DNA from: Ruminococcus flavefaciens
GTDB taxonomy: Bacteria > Bacteroidota > Bacteroidia > Bacteroidales > P3
Direction: 5' to 3'
Assembly: GCA_023667315.1 (NCBI GenBank)
Contig: JAMPAI010000001.1
Coordinates: forward strand, 1-64,000
DNA: 64,000 nt
Shown: positions 23,398 to 33,508 of the stretch, piece after piece
Layout of the letters: each line of letters opens with the position of its first letter
Numbering within the stretch: the first letter of the stretch is position 1
The notes under the pieces: model-generated
What the model saw: the letters and a program-made list of their open reading frames with translations, nothing else
Databases searched by the model: none
Told to the model about the DNA's origin: nothing
Translations under genes and position numbers: made by a program

Positions 23398-26055
23398 TCA
23401 ATTCGCTAATTTACGAATATCGCGGCTTGTTCCGCAAGCCTTCTGCCGGTTATAGTAACTTACCATCAGGAAACAGTACGGCAGGAGGGTGTAGAACAAG
23501 GTCGGGCTTATAAACAGAATGTCGATACAGCAGAAAACGAACAAACCCAGCAGCCAGATCCACGCCCACAGCCGATGGTTTTTCCACACCAACCGGATCG
23601 CCTGGACCCAAAAGCCAAGAAACACCAGTAAGCCTATAATTCCGTTTGAAACGATTATAAACAGGAACTGGTTGTGTGGATGTTCGTACTGTATCGGATA
23701 GTTAGGGTATCGGAAAACAAAACGTTCTTGATACTCTTTTTTGACACCGGCGCCAAAGCCGAGAAACGGCTTTTCCTTCGCCATTTTGATGGCTGTGCCC
23801 CAGCAATAGATACGGGGAAGAAGCGAACCGTCGTTGACTTTCTCCTGTTTGTGTTCCTTTACGTCTTCGAACACGTGCAAGGTGTTTGTAAAACGGCCCA
23901 AGATACCCACGCCAAAAAAATATAGACCTATCGTGCAGGCTACAACAAGACAAGTGCCCACGCTGCAAACTATTTTCCATCGTTTTTGCCGGAAGGCGAG
24001 AACAAGCAGCAGCAACAGGTTTACGACAAACAGGAACTGTCCGGTTTTGGAATTGGAGGTAATCAATGCCGCGGCAAAAAGCAACATGGCACAATCGGCC
24101 AGACATTTTTTTAGACGGGAGTTGAGAAACGGATTCTGTTTAACGCGTGCTATAAAAACCAAGACAAAGGCAAGGTTGAGAATCAAGGCTTCTGTGGTGG
24201 TGTGCAAAATGGGGCGGATGTTGGCCCACGAGACATAAACGGCTTGGTTGGACAAAAATTCGTTTATCACGAACAACAGTCCGCTTCCTGCATAGGTGTG
24301 GTCGGTGTCGATGTAATAAAGTTTCAGGAAGGGATAAAGGATATCGAAAACATATACCATTTGTATGGCTTTTGCCACAACAAGCAATACACATCCTGCC
24401 ACGAAACAGGAAACAAACAGATTAATCCGTTTGGTGGAGAAAAACCGGGGGGTCATCCCAAAAAAGATAAAGGGAATCAGAAAAATGGAAATCTGACGAA
24501 AACAACAGATTACTGCAAAATCCGGAAAAGAAGAATACGAAACGGAAAACCAAGACAACACATAAAGCCCCAACAGGAATAGGCAGGGTTTGAGGAAACG
24601 GAAATCGACGGCGCGCCGCGGAAGCATCAGCGCGAAAGCGAACGCAATACCTGCACAGACGCCTAAAAAATAGGAAGGCAGCCGGAGCGGCAGCCAAAAC
24701 AGGGAAACAAGCAATGCTAAAGAAACGGTTTGCAGGATGGCCAGGATACGTCGGGGCCATCGTAAGTAAAAACGCTTGAAAGGAGGTATCTTGTGGCGGT
24801 TTTCCCATAAAAGGCAACCGCCGTAAAGTATAAGGAGAAAGCATGGGAGGGTGATGAAAGTAAGGGCGGAGGGGTAGAAATCGAACCATCCCATCAGCAG
24901 ACATGCCTGAATCCAACCTAAAAAGACAAGCAAAAACGTGTGGCGGCTTTTTCGTGCAAAGGCAAGTAGGAAATAAACCAAACAGGAGAGCACAAACACA
25001 TAGCCGATGGCATGTCCTGTTCCGAGATAAACATACAGGAAACCGAAAAACGTACGCACGTTTGAACCGGCATCGTTCGTGGTGATCTGTACATATTGGT
25101 CGTTGATATTGGTAATGTAATCCTTGTCGCCGAACACCTTGCAGATATTGACAAACGGTGCGTAAACAGGAGAGGCATCCCTATGTTCGAGTGTGTTCTG
25201 CGCCAGGTCTTCACTTAATCCGTAAACACCCGCCGCCAGATAGGTTACGGCATGTTTCCCGATAAACGAGGAAACCTCTGCCTGATAGGTTGGCTGCTTC
25301 ACTCTGGATTCAGGGATACCCTTGTCGGCGACTGCCAGATACAAGGTCAGCCAATAAGTGGCGAAAAAGAAGGAAAAGCCCACGAATAACGACACAAGAA
25401 CCACCTTGATTCCGAACTTGGTTTTGCCCGTAAGCAGTCGTAACAGAAGTCCTCCCGCCATAGGAATCAGGAACCAGCATTTAGCGAGATACAGCAGGGC
25501 TATCGCGAAAAAGCCGAGTACATACAGCCAAAACCGTTTATGTTTGTTGTCGGCGGCAAATATCCACCAGATATCCAACCCCATCAATAGGGTAAAAAGA
25601 TGTCCGAAAAAACCATGGCTTGCCCAAGCAGTGGCAAAGGTTTCTCCGCCCGGAATTAAATTCTTGCCCAACCAAAGGTAAAAGAACCTAAAGGCAAAAA
25701 GAATGAGGATACCCCAAGTAACATATTCCAAAATGCGGAGTATCAATGGAGAGATGGTGAATCTGTCAGGATGTTCCGTATGGTTTCCTTTAATGTCCGT
25801 CCGGTTTTGCCGCAGACCCAGCACGCAACTCGGAATAAAGAACACCGCCAGACCAACGATCCATACCCAAACGCTCGGATAGTAGAAAGGCACGAAGCCC
25901 ATGTGGCCATCGATAAACAGGCAAACGGTCAATATCGCGGCATAGGGAACCGAAAGGCAGTTAAGGGGGGTAAACCACGTTTTCCAAAGCCTTTTTTCGG
26001 CAAACGCCAACAAAAAAACCTCTAAATAAAGCAGAATGATCGGAAGAAAATTCAT
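23398..26055 (-). CDS. Fusion of polymerase-like and O-antigen-ligase-like membrane domains
   Basis: An 885-residue polytopic protein, about twice the normal size of a Wzy or WaaL protein. Residues 1 to about 420 resemble the neighbour encoded at 26052-27320 (shared WKTWFTPLN or WRTLYTPLN, FYYPS and the same spacing of hydrophobic segments). The remainder has the O-antigen ligase/polymerase pattern, with SNSKTGQFLF, then RIYCWGTAIKMAKEKPFLGFGAG and YEHPHNQFL, whose His is typical of the Wzy_C/WaaL periplasmic loop. It overlaps the upstream gene by 4 nt. It is AT-rich, as expected of surface-glycan loci. The ligase-versus-polymerase role of each half is inferred. Confidence 0.78.
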   Translation of the reverse strand: MNFLPIILLYLEVFLLAFAEKRLWKTWFTPLNCLSVPYAAILTVCLFIDGHMGFVPFYYPSVWVWIVGLAVFFIPSCVLGLRQNRTDIKGNHTEHPDRFTISPLILRILEYVTWGILILFAFRFFYLWLGKNLIPGGETFATAWASHGFFGHLFTLLMGLDIWWIFAADNKHKRFWLYVLGFFAIALLYLAKCWFLIPMAGGLLLRLLTGKTKFGIKVVLVSLFVGFSFFFATYWLTLYLAVADKGIPESRVKQPTYQAEVSSFIGKHAVTYLAAGVYGLSEDLAQNTLEHRDASPVYAPFVNICKVFGDKDYITNINDQYVQITTNDAGSNVRTFFGFLYVYLGTGHAIGYVFVLSCLVYFLLAFARKSRHTFLLVFLGWIQACLLMGWFDFYPSALTFITLPCFLLILYGGCLLWENRHKIPPFKRFYLRWPRRILAILQTVSLALLVSLFWLPLRLPSYFLGVCAGIAFAFALMLPRRAVDFRFLKPCLFLLGLYVLSWFSVSYSSFPDFAVICCFRQISIFLIPFIFFGMTPRFFSTKRINLFVSCFVAGCVLLVVAKAIQMVYVFDILYPFLKLYYIDTDHTYAGSGLLFVINEFLSNQAVYVSWANIRPILHTTTEALILNLAFVLVFIARVKQNPFLNSRLKKCLADCAMLLFAAALITSNSKTGQFLFVVNLLLLLVLAFRQKRWKIVCSVGTCLVVACTIGLYFFGVGILGRFTNTLHVFEDVKEHKQEKVNDGSLLPRIYCWGTAIKMAKEKPFLGFGAGVKKEYQERFVFRYPNYPIQYEHPHNQFLFIIVSNGIIGLLVFLGFWVQAIRLVWKNHRLWAWIWLLGLFVFCCIDILFISPTLFYTLLPYCFLMVSYYNRQKACGTSRDIRKLAN

Positions 26056-27320
26056 GTTGTCGTTTTATCGGTGGTTATCAAGAAACGTTGAAAGGCGCTT
26101 ATCGTCAGAATCCAGAAGGGTATCTCAAAAACGGTCAGCAAACAAAACAGGAACTCGAACCATCCCATGAACAGAACCGCGCAAAGCCAGGCATACAGAA
26201 GGGTGGGGCAAACGGTGCCATATCTGCGGAAAAAAAAGAATACAGTTTGACTTAAAAAACCGAACAGCAGGATGCAGAAGGCAAATCCGGCAGGGCGTGT
26301 AAACACGAAGACCGTACCGAAAAAACCGCGCACGTTGGTAAGGTTAATGCCCGAATACATGTATTCCGGATTGACACCCGATATAAGCGGTTTTCCGGTA
26401 AGGAAGTACCAACAATTGTAAAAGGGTGCGAAGATATATTGCAGGTTGGGTTCCTCCAAAACACCCTGTTGCATATCGATACTCAAGCCGAGCGTGCCGG
26501 AAGTGATGTAATGCACGAACAAACCGGAAATGGATTGAAGCTGGGCTCTCAGGGTGACGGCTTCCGAAAACAGCCTGTTCCCGGTCAGGTAAATCATCAG
26601 GTAACTGGCAAAAAACACAAAGACGGCAGCGCCCCCTACCCACAGCAGGTGTCGGAATCTCGGCTTTAACCTTTCGGTTATCAGCAAGGCGAAAAAAACG
26701 GTTAAAAGGGGCAGTATGATCCAACTCTTTACCTGATATACGAATAAAAAGAACAACAGGAACGCGGAAACCATCCATGTGGGCCACTTTCGGTTTTCGA
26801 ACAGAAGCATGATCATCAAGGCAGTACCCAGCAGCAACAGATGTCCCGCCCACCCTTTTCCGACAAACAGGTTTCCGAAAGCCTCGTTTCCGACCATGCC
26901 CTTTCCCTGCATCAGCAAGACCACCAAACGGAAACCAAGCATGATGATTATAAGTACGGCGAGAACGATTTTAAACAGATAAGCCTTATTGTTTCGGGAA
27001 TATGAATTTTTGTTTAAGAACAGGAACCTTTCCTGGTTTATCTCCGGTTTATTCCTGTGCGTCGAACGTCTTTCATACAGAAAGAACAACCAGCCGGGAA
27101 CGGCGAACAGCGGCAGGCCGATAATCCAGGGAATCAGGCTCGGATAGTAGAACTCGGCCAGACCCAGGCGACCCGATAGAATCAAGGTGATGCCCAACAC
27201 CACCGCATAGGGCAACATCAGGAAATTGAGCGGAGTGTAAAGGGTTCGCCACATCTTTTTCTCGATACGGAAAAGCAACAGCACTTCGGCAAGCAACACG
27301 AGAAACAGGAATGCGTTCAT
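26052..27320 (-). CDS. Oligosaccharide repeat-unit polymerase-like membrane protein
   Basis: A 422-residue protein with about ten hydrophobic segments. It resembles the N-terminal half of the following 885-residue protein, suggesting gene duplication followed by fusion. Similar proteins are annotated as Wzy-type O-antigen polymerases, although the sequence lacks a motif that would fix the function. It lies after a glycosyltransferase and a flippase on the same strand, so a role in assembling a surface polysaccharide is the simplest reading. Confidence 0.7.
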   Translation of the reverse strand: MNAFLFLVLLAEVLLLFRIEKKMWRTLYTPLNFLMLPYAVVLGITLILSGRLGLAEFYYPSLIPWIIGLPLFAVPGWLFFLYERRSTHRNKPEINQERFLFLNKNSYSRNNKAYLFKIVLAVLIIIMLGFRLVVLLMQGKGMVGNEAFGNLFVGKGWAGHLLLLGTALMIMLLFENRKWPTWMVSAFLLFFLFVYQVKSWIILPLLTVFFALLITERLKPRFRHLLWVGGAAVFVFFASYLMIYLTGNRLFSEAVTLRAQLQSISGLFVHYITSGTLGLSIDMQQGVLEEPNLQYIFAPFYNCWYFLTGKPLISGVNPEYMYSGINLTNVRGFFGTVFVFTRPAGFAFCILLFGFLSQTVFFFFRRYGTVCPTLLYAWLCAVLFMGWFEFLFCLLTVFEIPFWILTISAFQRFLITTDKTTT

Positions 27321-27416
27321 GCCAGAGAGGATTTAAGGCAAGGGTACTCCATCCCTTTGAGTATATGTTCGGAATATCTTATTATCAAAATTTTCTGCCC
27401 TTTCATGGATTTTCGG

Positions 27417-28487
27417 TTAATCGAGGTAAGACAAAAAATCTTGTCGGGAAACGCCTTCCATTTTCTGGGTTTGGCGCGCCAGTTCGAAAGTTGATTTTAC
27501 AGACTGTTTGAAGTCTGCCCCCACACGGAAAAAAATATGTATGATATAAGGAAAATACAGTATTTTCCATAGAGCATATTTCAGTGGATTTTTCCAGTGT
27601 TGGCGAACATCGATAAAGCGGCACGAATAGTGCAGGTAAGTGAGTTTTACTTTCTTTTGGCTATTGCGCGAGGAACCGAGTTTGTGGTAAACAACCGAAC
27701 TTGGCACACAGGCCATTTTTCGACCTTCTTTCTGCATCCGCAGCGAAAAATCGAAATCTTCCTCACCAAAGAAGAAACGGTTGGTAAGCAGATCTGTATC
27801 ATCGGTGGGGGAAAGGGGTATCTGTGCGTATCGTTTTGATTTTTCGCGCAGCCATGCATCGGGATGTCCCAACAGCTCTCTTTTGACAAAAAGGGCGCAG
27901 CCGGTAATTAAATTGATATCTATTAAGCCGCGCCGCCAGTGACGGGATTTCTCGAATTCCGCCACGTTCCTTTCGCCGTAGATATATTTCCGCAGGCCGA
28001 AAAACATTCTCCCGCCGCAATTCCAGATACGGTCGGACGGTTCGGCGTAGCGTATCTGCGGGGTGAGCGCCACGTATTGCGGATGGGCGGCGGCGAAATC
28101 CTCCAGTCTTGCCAAAAAATCGGGTTCCACCAAGGTGTCGTTGTTCAGCAGCAGGTAATGGCTCGGTTTCCCGCCCTCTTCCGTAAGGGATTCCACCAAG
28201 GCGATGCCCAGGTTATTTCCCTTGGCGAAGCCGTAGTTGTCTTTGAGCGCATAGACCAGCCCCTGCCCCGCCTTCAGGGTGAGGGAGGGTTTCCCGCCTT
28301 CGTTTACGAGCGTGAAATCCCGCCCCTGCCGCTGCAGGTAGCCGGTGATCTCGCGGACCGAATCGTTCGTGGAGCCGTTGTCCACCACGACCCACACGAA
28401 ATCTTGCCTCGTGCAGGCAAAGAGCGACTCCAGACACCCAATGGTGTCCTGAAATCCGTTCCAGTTAAGTACGATGATGGCCGTCAT
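27417..28487 (-). CDS. Family 2 glycosyltransferase (rhamnosyltransferase-like)
   Basis: A 356-residue GT-A enzyme beginning directly with the fold core TAIIVLNWNGFQDTIGCLESL. VVDNGSTNDS follows, then LLLNNDTLVEPDFL with the metal/nucleotide-binding Asp, and FFGEEDFDFSLRMQKEGRKM as the acceptor-side ED motif. It is cytoplasmic or membrane-associated and would add a sugar to a lipid-linked glycan. The first half is GC-rich while the C-terminal half is AT-rich like the downstream polymerase genes. Confidence 0.88.
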   Translation of the reverse strand: MTAIIVLNWNGFQDTIGCLESLFACTRQDFVWVVVDNGSTNDSVREITGYLQRQGRDFTLVNEGGKPSLTLKAGQGLVYALKDNYGFAKGNNLGIALVESLTEEGGKPSHYLLLNNDTLVEPDFLARLEDFAAAHPQYVALTPQIRYAEPSDRIWNCGGRMFFGLRKYIYGERNVAEFEKSRHWRRGLIDINLITGCALFVKRELLGHPDAWLREKSKRYAQIPLSPTDDTDLLTNRFFFGEEDFDFSLRMQKEGRKMACVPSSVVYHKLGSSRNSQKKVKLTYLHYSCRFIDVRQHWKNPLKYALWKILYFPYIIHIFFRVGADFKQSVKSTFELARQTQKMEGVSRQDFLSYLD

Positions 28488-28543
28488 AACAACTCACGTC
28501 TCTAAAAAAGGGCGTAAATATACGGCTTTTGGAGCTAAAAATC

Positions 28544-29797
28544 TCAACGCAGGCGGTACAGGCCGAGCAGACAGGCGCAGAAGAGCACGGTTTCGGAAAG
28601 CGTCATGGCCCACGCGCCGGCGGCCTCGCCCAGGAAAGGGGCCGAGCAGAGCACCCAGATCACGCTGGTGATGCCGGCTATCAGCACGCTCCGCAGGAAA
28701 CGTCCGGACTGGTTGAGGTTCACCAGGCCCACGATGCCGAGGATATAGTTCATGCCACCGAAAAACAGCACGGGGCTCATGATCCTGAGCAGGCGGGACG
28801 CCTCCGCGAATTCGCTCCCGCAGAGCAGCTGCACCAGGAAGTCCGAACAGAAAAACACCGCCGCCATGGCCACCAACAGAATGCAGGCCATGTAAAGCGA
28901 TATTTTCTTGAGCTTGAGCAGGTTCTCGCGGTTTGTCTTTCCGGCGAAATCGTGCCCCAGATAGGGGAACAAGGCCTGCGAAACGGGAGAGACCACGCTT
29001 TGGAGACCCGTCACCACCTTTTCGGCGGCCGTGTAAAGGCCCAGGGCGGCGTCGCCCACAAAGAAGCGCAGGATAAAGATATTCGACTTGCGGTAGAGGG
29101 TCATGCCCAAGGTGGAGCCGAAAATGGCGGCGCCGGCGGAAAACTGGGTCTTCATGTCCGCCCAAGAGGGCATACGCAGCCGCATGCCGAACTGTTTGCG
29201 CGCGATCAGCAGGCTCGCCGATCCGCCCGCCATATAGCCCAGGCCGTCTAAGAGCGGCAGGAAAACGTAATGTTCCGGCCTTTTTACCGTAAGGAAGACC
29301 AGCAGCAGGAAAATGCCTTTCCCGAACACGTTCACGAGTGTGAGGTAGCGCATCTTCTCCATGCCCTGGAACAGCCACACGGCGGTAAAGGTGTTGCCTA
29401 AAACCAGGGTGAGCCCGCCCAGGAACATGAGCCGGTGCGTGGACGTGGGCAGGATAAGGGGCGAGAGGGCGAAGAAGAAGGCCGAGGCCGCAACGAACAG
29501 CAGCAGCCGGCAGCCCAGCACGGCATTGTAAATGCGGTTCAGGTAGGCGGCGTCCCCGCGGTGCTGCGCCACCTCTTTCGTTACCGAAAAGTCGAAGCCG
29601 TAGTTGTTGAAAACCAGCACGTACTGCACCAGGATGTAGATGAAGCCATACAGCCCGTAGTTGGCCGGCCCCACCACGCGCAGCACGTAAGGCATGGCGA
29701 CAATGGGAATCAGCACCACCAGGGCGTTGAGCACGGAAAGCGACAAAAAACTCTCCAATAGGGATTTATGGTTCCGTATCTTTTCTTTCAACGACAT
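28544..29797 (-). CDS. Polysaccharide flippase (Wzx / MATE-like)
   Basis: A 417-residue membrane protein with about 12 hydrophobic segments and the family pattern VLIPIVAMPYVLRVVGPANYGLYGF near the N-terminus. It would move lipid-linked oligosaccharides across the inner membrane. It is the first gene of the glycan group on the minus strand, has its own -7 box at 29819-29826 and is divergent from sufB. Confidence 0.9.
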   Translation of the reverse strand: MSLKEKIRNHKSLLESFLSLSVLNALVVLIPIVAMPYVLRVVGPANYGLYGFIYILVQYVLVFNNYGFDFSVTKEVAQHRGDAAYLNRIYNAVLGCRLLLFVAASAFFFALSPLILPTSTHRLMFLGGLTLVLGNTFTAVWLFQGMEKMRYLTLVNVFGKGIFLLLVFLTVKRPEHYVFLPLLDGLGYMAGGSASLLIARKQFGMRLRMPSWADMKTQFSAGAAIFGSTLGMTLYRKSNIFILRFFVGDAALGLYTAAEKVVTGLQSVVSPVSQALFPYLGHDFAGKTNRENLLKLKKISLYMACILLVAMAAVFFCSDFLVQLLCGSEFAEASRLLRIMSPVLFFGGMNYILGIVGLVNLNQSGRFLRSVLIAGITSVIWVLCSAPFLGEAAGAWAMTLSETVLFCACLLGLYRLR

Positions 29798-29818
29798 GAG
29801 GCAGCGGCTTCAAGACTT

Positions 29819-29846
29819 CAAAAATACGCACGTTTTTGTAACTTCG
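29819..29846. promoter_or_regulatory. Divergent -7 boxes for the flippase and sufB
   Basis: On the minus strand TATTTTTG (29826-29819) lies 21 nt before the flippase ATG. On the plus strand TAACTTCG (29839-29846), followed by CG, lies 24 nt before the sufB GTG. The boxes are 12 bp apart, so the two promoters may interfere. Confidence 0.5.
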
Positions 29847-29870
29847 CGCACTTAAATTCAGGCAAGCAGC

Positions 29871-31322
29871 GTGAAAAAGCAGAAAGAACAAGACGAGATC
29901 TTAAAGGACATCACCCAAAGCGACTACGAATGGGGCTTCGAGACTCAGGTGGATACGCACGCCCTGGAGAAAGGCCTTTCGGAAGACATCGTACGCCGCA
30001 TTTCCCAACTCAAGGGCGAGCCGGAATATATGCTGGAGTTCCGCCTGAGGGCTTTCGAACAGTGGAAGAAAATGGGCGAGCCGCACTGGGGACATTTCGA
30101 CTACGCGCCCATCGACTACCAGGACATCATCTACTACGCCGCCCCGCAGGCCAAGGAAAACAACCCGCTGGCGGGCGTGGATCCGGAACTGCTGGAGACC
30201 TTCAAGAAACTGGGCATCGAGCTCGACGAGAAGAAGGAACTGCCCAAGGTGGCGGTGGACGCCATCATGGACTCGGTGTCGGTAAAGACCATGTATTCGG
30301 AAGAACTGGCCAGGCAGGGCATCATCTTCTGCTCCATCAGCGAGGCCATAAAGAACCATCCCGACCTGATCAAGGAATACCTGGGCTCAGTGGTGCCCTC
30401 GGGCGACAACTACTTCACCGCCCTCAATTCGGCCGTGTTCAGCGACGGCAGTTTCGTCTATATCCCAAAGGGCGTGCGCTGCCCCATGGAGCTTTCCTCG
30501 TACTTCCGCATCAACGCCAAGGAAAGCGGGCAGTTCGAGCGCACCCTCATCATCGCCGACGAAGGCGCCTACGTAAGCTACATGGAGGGCTGCACCGCCC
30601 CCCAGCGCGACAAGAACCAGCTGCACGCGGCCGTGGTGGAGATCGTGGTGCTCAAAGACGCCGAGGTAAAGTATTCCACGGTGCAGAACTGGTACCCGGG
30701 CGACAAGGAAGGCAAAGGCGGCATCTACAATTTCGTGACCAAGCGCGGCATCTGCAAGGGTTCGCGTGCCAAGCTGTCGTGGACGCAGGTGGAGACCGGC
30801 AGCGCCATCACCTGGAAATACCCTTCCATCATCCTCAAGGGCGACCACAGCACGGGCGAGTTCTATTCGGTGGCGGTTACCAACAACCACCAGCAGGCCG
30901 ACACGGGCACCAAGATGATCCATATCGGGCAGAACACCTCCAGCACCATCGTGTCCAAGGGTGTCTCGGCCGGCGAGAGCCAGAACTCCTACCGGGGACT
31001 GGTGAAGATCATGCCGGCGGCCTCCGGGGCGCGCAACTTCTCGCGCTGCGACTCGCTCCTGATGGGCAACCGCTGCGGGGCCCACACCTGGCCCGACGTG
31101 CAGTGCCAGAACCAGAGCGCCGTGGTGGAGCACGAGGCCACCACATCCAAGATCTCGGAAGAGAAACTGTTCTATTGCCGCCAGCGCGGGCTTTCCGAAG
31201 AAGACGCGGTGAGCCTGATCGTGAACGGATATGCCAAGGACGTATTGGAACAGCTGCCTATGGAATTTGCCGCCGAAGCGCAGAAGCTGCTGAGCGTGAG
31301 CCTGGAAGGCAGCGTAGGTTAA
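29871..31322 (+). CDS. sufB: Fe-S cluster assembly scaffold protein SufB
   Basis: A 483-residue core scaffold subunit of the SUF machinery; with SufC and SufD it builds and passes on Fe-S clusters. Recognisable parts are [20 protein letters not shown] at the N-terminus, the central beta-helix, and the conserved [16 protein letters not shown] region with its cysteines. It starts with GTG at 29871, the first codon fitting the family N-terminus after the -7 box. The sufBCD genes are in order with gaps of 18 and 12 nt; no sufS, sufE or sufU follows. The radical-SAM and ferredoxin-type enzymes in this window depend on such clusters. Confidence 0.96.
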   Translation: MKKQKEQDEILKDITQSDYEWGFETQVDTHALEKGLSEDIVRRISQLKGEPEYMLEFRLRAFEQWKKMGEPHWGHFDYAPIDYQDIIYYAAPQAKENNPLAGVDPELLETFKKLGIELDEKKELPKVAVDAIMDSVSVKTMYSEELARQGIIFCSISEAIKNHPDLIKEYLGSVVPSGDNYFTALNSAVFSDGSFVYIPKGVRCPMELSSYFRINAKESGQFERTLIIADEGAYVSYMEGCTAPQRDKNQLHAAVVEIVVLKDAEVKYSTVQNWYPGDKEGKGGIYNFVTKRGICKGSRAKLSWTQVETGSAITWKYPSIILKGDHSTGEFYSVAVTNNHQQADTGTKMIHIGQNTSSTIVSKGVSAGESQNSYRGLVKIMPAASGARNFSRCDSLLMGNRCGAHTWPDVQCQNQSAVVEHEATTSKISEEKLFYCRQRGLSEEDAVSLIVNGYAKDVLEQLPMEFAAEAQKLLSVSLEGSVG

Positions 31323-31340
31323 ACCCGAAAAATTTAAGCC

Positions 31341-32099
31341 ATGTTACTCGAAATTAAGAATTTGCAAGCCTCCATCAACGGAAAGCAGATATTGAAGGGC
31401 GTGAACCTGAACGTGAACCGGGGGGAAATCCACGCCATCATGGGGCCCAACGGCAACGGAAAGAGCACGCTCGCCTCGGTGATCGCCGGCAAGGAGATGT
31501 TCAAGGTGGACGGAGGCGAGATCAACTATAAGGGCAAGAACCTGTTCGACCTCAACGTGGAGGAACGCGCCTGCGAGGGCATTTTCCTCGGATTCCAGTA
31601 TCCGGTGGAGATTCCCGGGGTCAGCATCACCTCCTTTATGCGGGCGGCGGTGAACCAGCAGCGAAAGTACAAGGGGCTTGACCCGATGGACACCTTCGCC
31701 TTCATGAAGTACATGGAAGAAAAGCAGGCGCTGGTGGGCATGACCGACAAACTGGCCAACCGCAGCGTGAACGAAGGCTTTTCGGGCGGGGAGAAAAAGA
31801 AGAACGAGATCTTCCAGATGGCCATGCTGCAACCCGAACTGGCCATTCTCGACGAAACCGACTCGGGTCTGGACATCGACGCCCTGCGCATCGTGGCCGG
31901 CGGGGTCAACAAGCTGGCCAACAAAGACAACGCCATCGTGGTGATTACCCACTACCAGCGGTTGCTCGACTATATCGTGCCCGATTTCGTGCACGTGCTG
32001 GCCGACGGCAGGATCGTGAAGACGGGCAACAAGGAACTGGCCAAGGAACTCGAGGAAAAAGGCTACGACTGGCTCAAGGACCACGTTACGGACAAATAA
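31341..32099 (+). CDS. sufC: Fe-S assembly ATPase SufC
   Basis: A 252-residue ABC-type ATPase that drives SufBCD. Walker A is GPNGNGKST at residues 35-43, the signature is FSGGEKKKNEI, and Walker B is LAILDETDSGLDID. These are the SufC-specific forms, in which the signature Lys run differs from transporters. The protein is soluble and has no membrane partner gene. It lies between sufB and sufD. Confidence 0.97.
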   Translation: MLLEIKNLQASINGKQILKGVNLNVNRGEIHAIMGPNGNGKSTLASVIAGKEMFKVDGGEINYKGKNLFDLNVEERACEGIFLGFQYPVEIPGVSITSFMRAAVNQQRKYKGLDPMDTFAFMKYMEEKQALVGMTDKLANRSVNEGFSGGEKKKNEIFQMAMLQPELAILDETDSGLDIDALRIVAGGVNKLANKDNAIVVITHYQRLLDYIVPDFVHVLADGRIVKTGNKELAKELEEKGYDWLKDHVTDK

Positions 32100-32111
32100 G
32101 CGGAACAGATC

Positions 32112-33485
32112 ATGCAGAACACAAAGGAAATGCTGGAACAGTGGGTCAAGACGGCCAAAAGCCTCGTTCCCGCGGGGCGCGGGATGTTTGCCCGGCATAT
32201 CTCGCTTTGGAACGAACTGGCGGAAGATTCTTTCCTGCAACGGCAGCTGCCGCGTTCCGCCGAGGGTCTGCCGCAGGACTTCAGCTGCGACATCAAGGGG
32301 CTGGACACCCACCGCGTAACCGTATGCAACGGCTTCGTGGCGGGCCCGGCGGGCAAGAACCTGCTCTATCCCGAAAAAGACGCCGTCTTGGGCGGGGAAG
32401 CCTGCGTATGCCGCCTGGGCGACCTCTCGCTGAGCGGGAACGCCAGATTGCAGTCGTTCTTTAAGGAAAACAACGCGGAACTGGTATCCGAAAGCGGCAA
32501 GATACGCCGCACGGCCGATTTCGCGCAGGGCGGCCCCGATGCCGACACCGAACGTCAGGCGGGCTTGAACCGCGCCCTTCCGCACGACACCCTGGTGGTC
32601 TATCTGCCCGCAGGCTGCCGTCTGGACAAGCCCCTGCAGCTCGTGAACCTCTGCTTGGGGAGCGAGCCGCTTTTTGTGCAGCCCCACTGCCTGGTTGTGC
32701 TGGAAAAAGGCGCCTCGCTGAGCCTGGTGCACTGCACCGACAGCCATCCGCAGGCCGACATCCTGGCCAACGCCCTTACCGAAATCCATATAGAAGAAGG
32801 CGCGGAACTCGAATACATACAGATGCAGAACGTGGGCGACCGCTGCAAGATCTTCCACCTGATACGCGCCGATTTGCAAGGGGATTCCAAATTGAACCTG
32901 CACCGCATCACCCTCAACGGCGGCCTTACGCAGAACAACACCGAGATAAACCTGCTGGAACCCGGGGCGCATGCCGAGGTGTTCGGGCTCTACCTGCAGG
33001 ACAGGTATCAGAAGGTGGACAACCGGGTCAGGATAAACCATGTCGCGCCCCGCACCTACAGCCGCGAGCTGTTCAAGGGCGTGATGGACGATTCGGCGCA
33101 GGCATACTTCCAGGGGCATGTTTTCGTAAGCCCCGTGGCCCAGCAGACCGAAGCCTACCAGTCGTGCCGTAACCTTCTGGTGTCGCCCAAGGCGCAGGCC
33201 TACGCCAAGCCGTACCTGGAAATCTACGCCGACGACGTGCAGTGCAACCACGGCGTCACGGTGGGTCAGTTAGATGAAGACGCGCTGTTCTACATGCGCT
33301 GCCGCGGCATTTCGGCCGAATCGGCGCGCCGCCTGCTCATGCGTGCCTACGCCGACGAGATCCTGAAGGAAATAAGCGTGGAAGAACTGCGGCTGTGGCT
33401 CGTCTCGCTGGTAAAGAAACGCTTCAGCGGCCAGCTGCAGGCCTGTCAGGACTGCGTGCTTTCCTGCACCGGCGGCGAGTGTTAG
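32112..33485 (+). CDS. sufD: Fe-S assembly protein SufD
   Basis: A 457-residue SufB paralogue that completes the SufBC2D complex and helps iron acquisition. The C-terminal SufBD region contains LEIYADDVQCNHGVTVGQLD, with the conserved His, and FYMRCRGISAESARRLLMRAY. The N-terminal third is variable, as is usual. It ends 24 nt from the convergent outer-membrane gene at 33509; I saw no clear hairpin in the gap. Confidence 0.95.
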   Translation: MQNTKEMLEQWVKTAKSLVPAGRGMFARHISLWNELAEDSFLQRQLPRSAEGLPQDFSCDIKGLDTHRVTVCNGFVAGPAGKNLLYPEKDAVLGGEACVCRLGDLSLSGNARLQSFFKENNAELVSESGKIRRTADFAQGGPDADTERQAGLNRALPHDTLVVYLPAGCRLDKPLQLVNLCLGSEPLFVQPHCLVVLEKGASLSLVHCTDSHPQADILANALTEIHIEEGAELEYIQMQNVGDRCKIFHLIRADLQGDSKLNLHRITLNGGLTQNNTEINLLEPGAHAEVFGLYLQDRYQKVDNRVRINHVAPRTYSRELFKGVMDDSAQAYFQGHVFVSPVAQQTEAYQSCRNLLVSPKAQAYAKPYLEIYADDVQCNHGVTVGQLDEDALFYMRCRGISAESARRLLMRAYADEILKEISVEELRLWLVSLVKKRFSGQLQACQDCVLSCTGGEC

Positions 33486-33508
33486 CCTGGTAATCTTTAT
33501 TTGAAATC

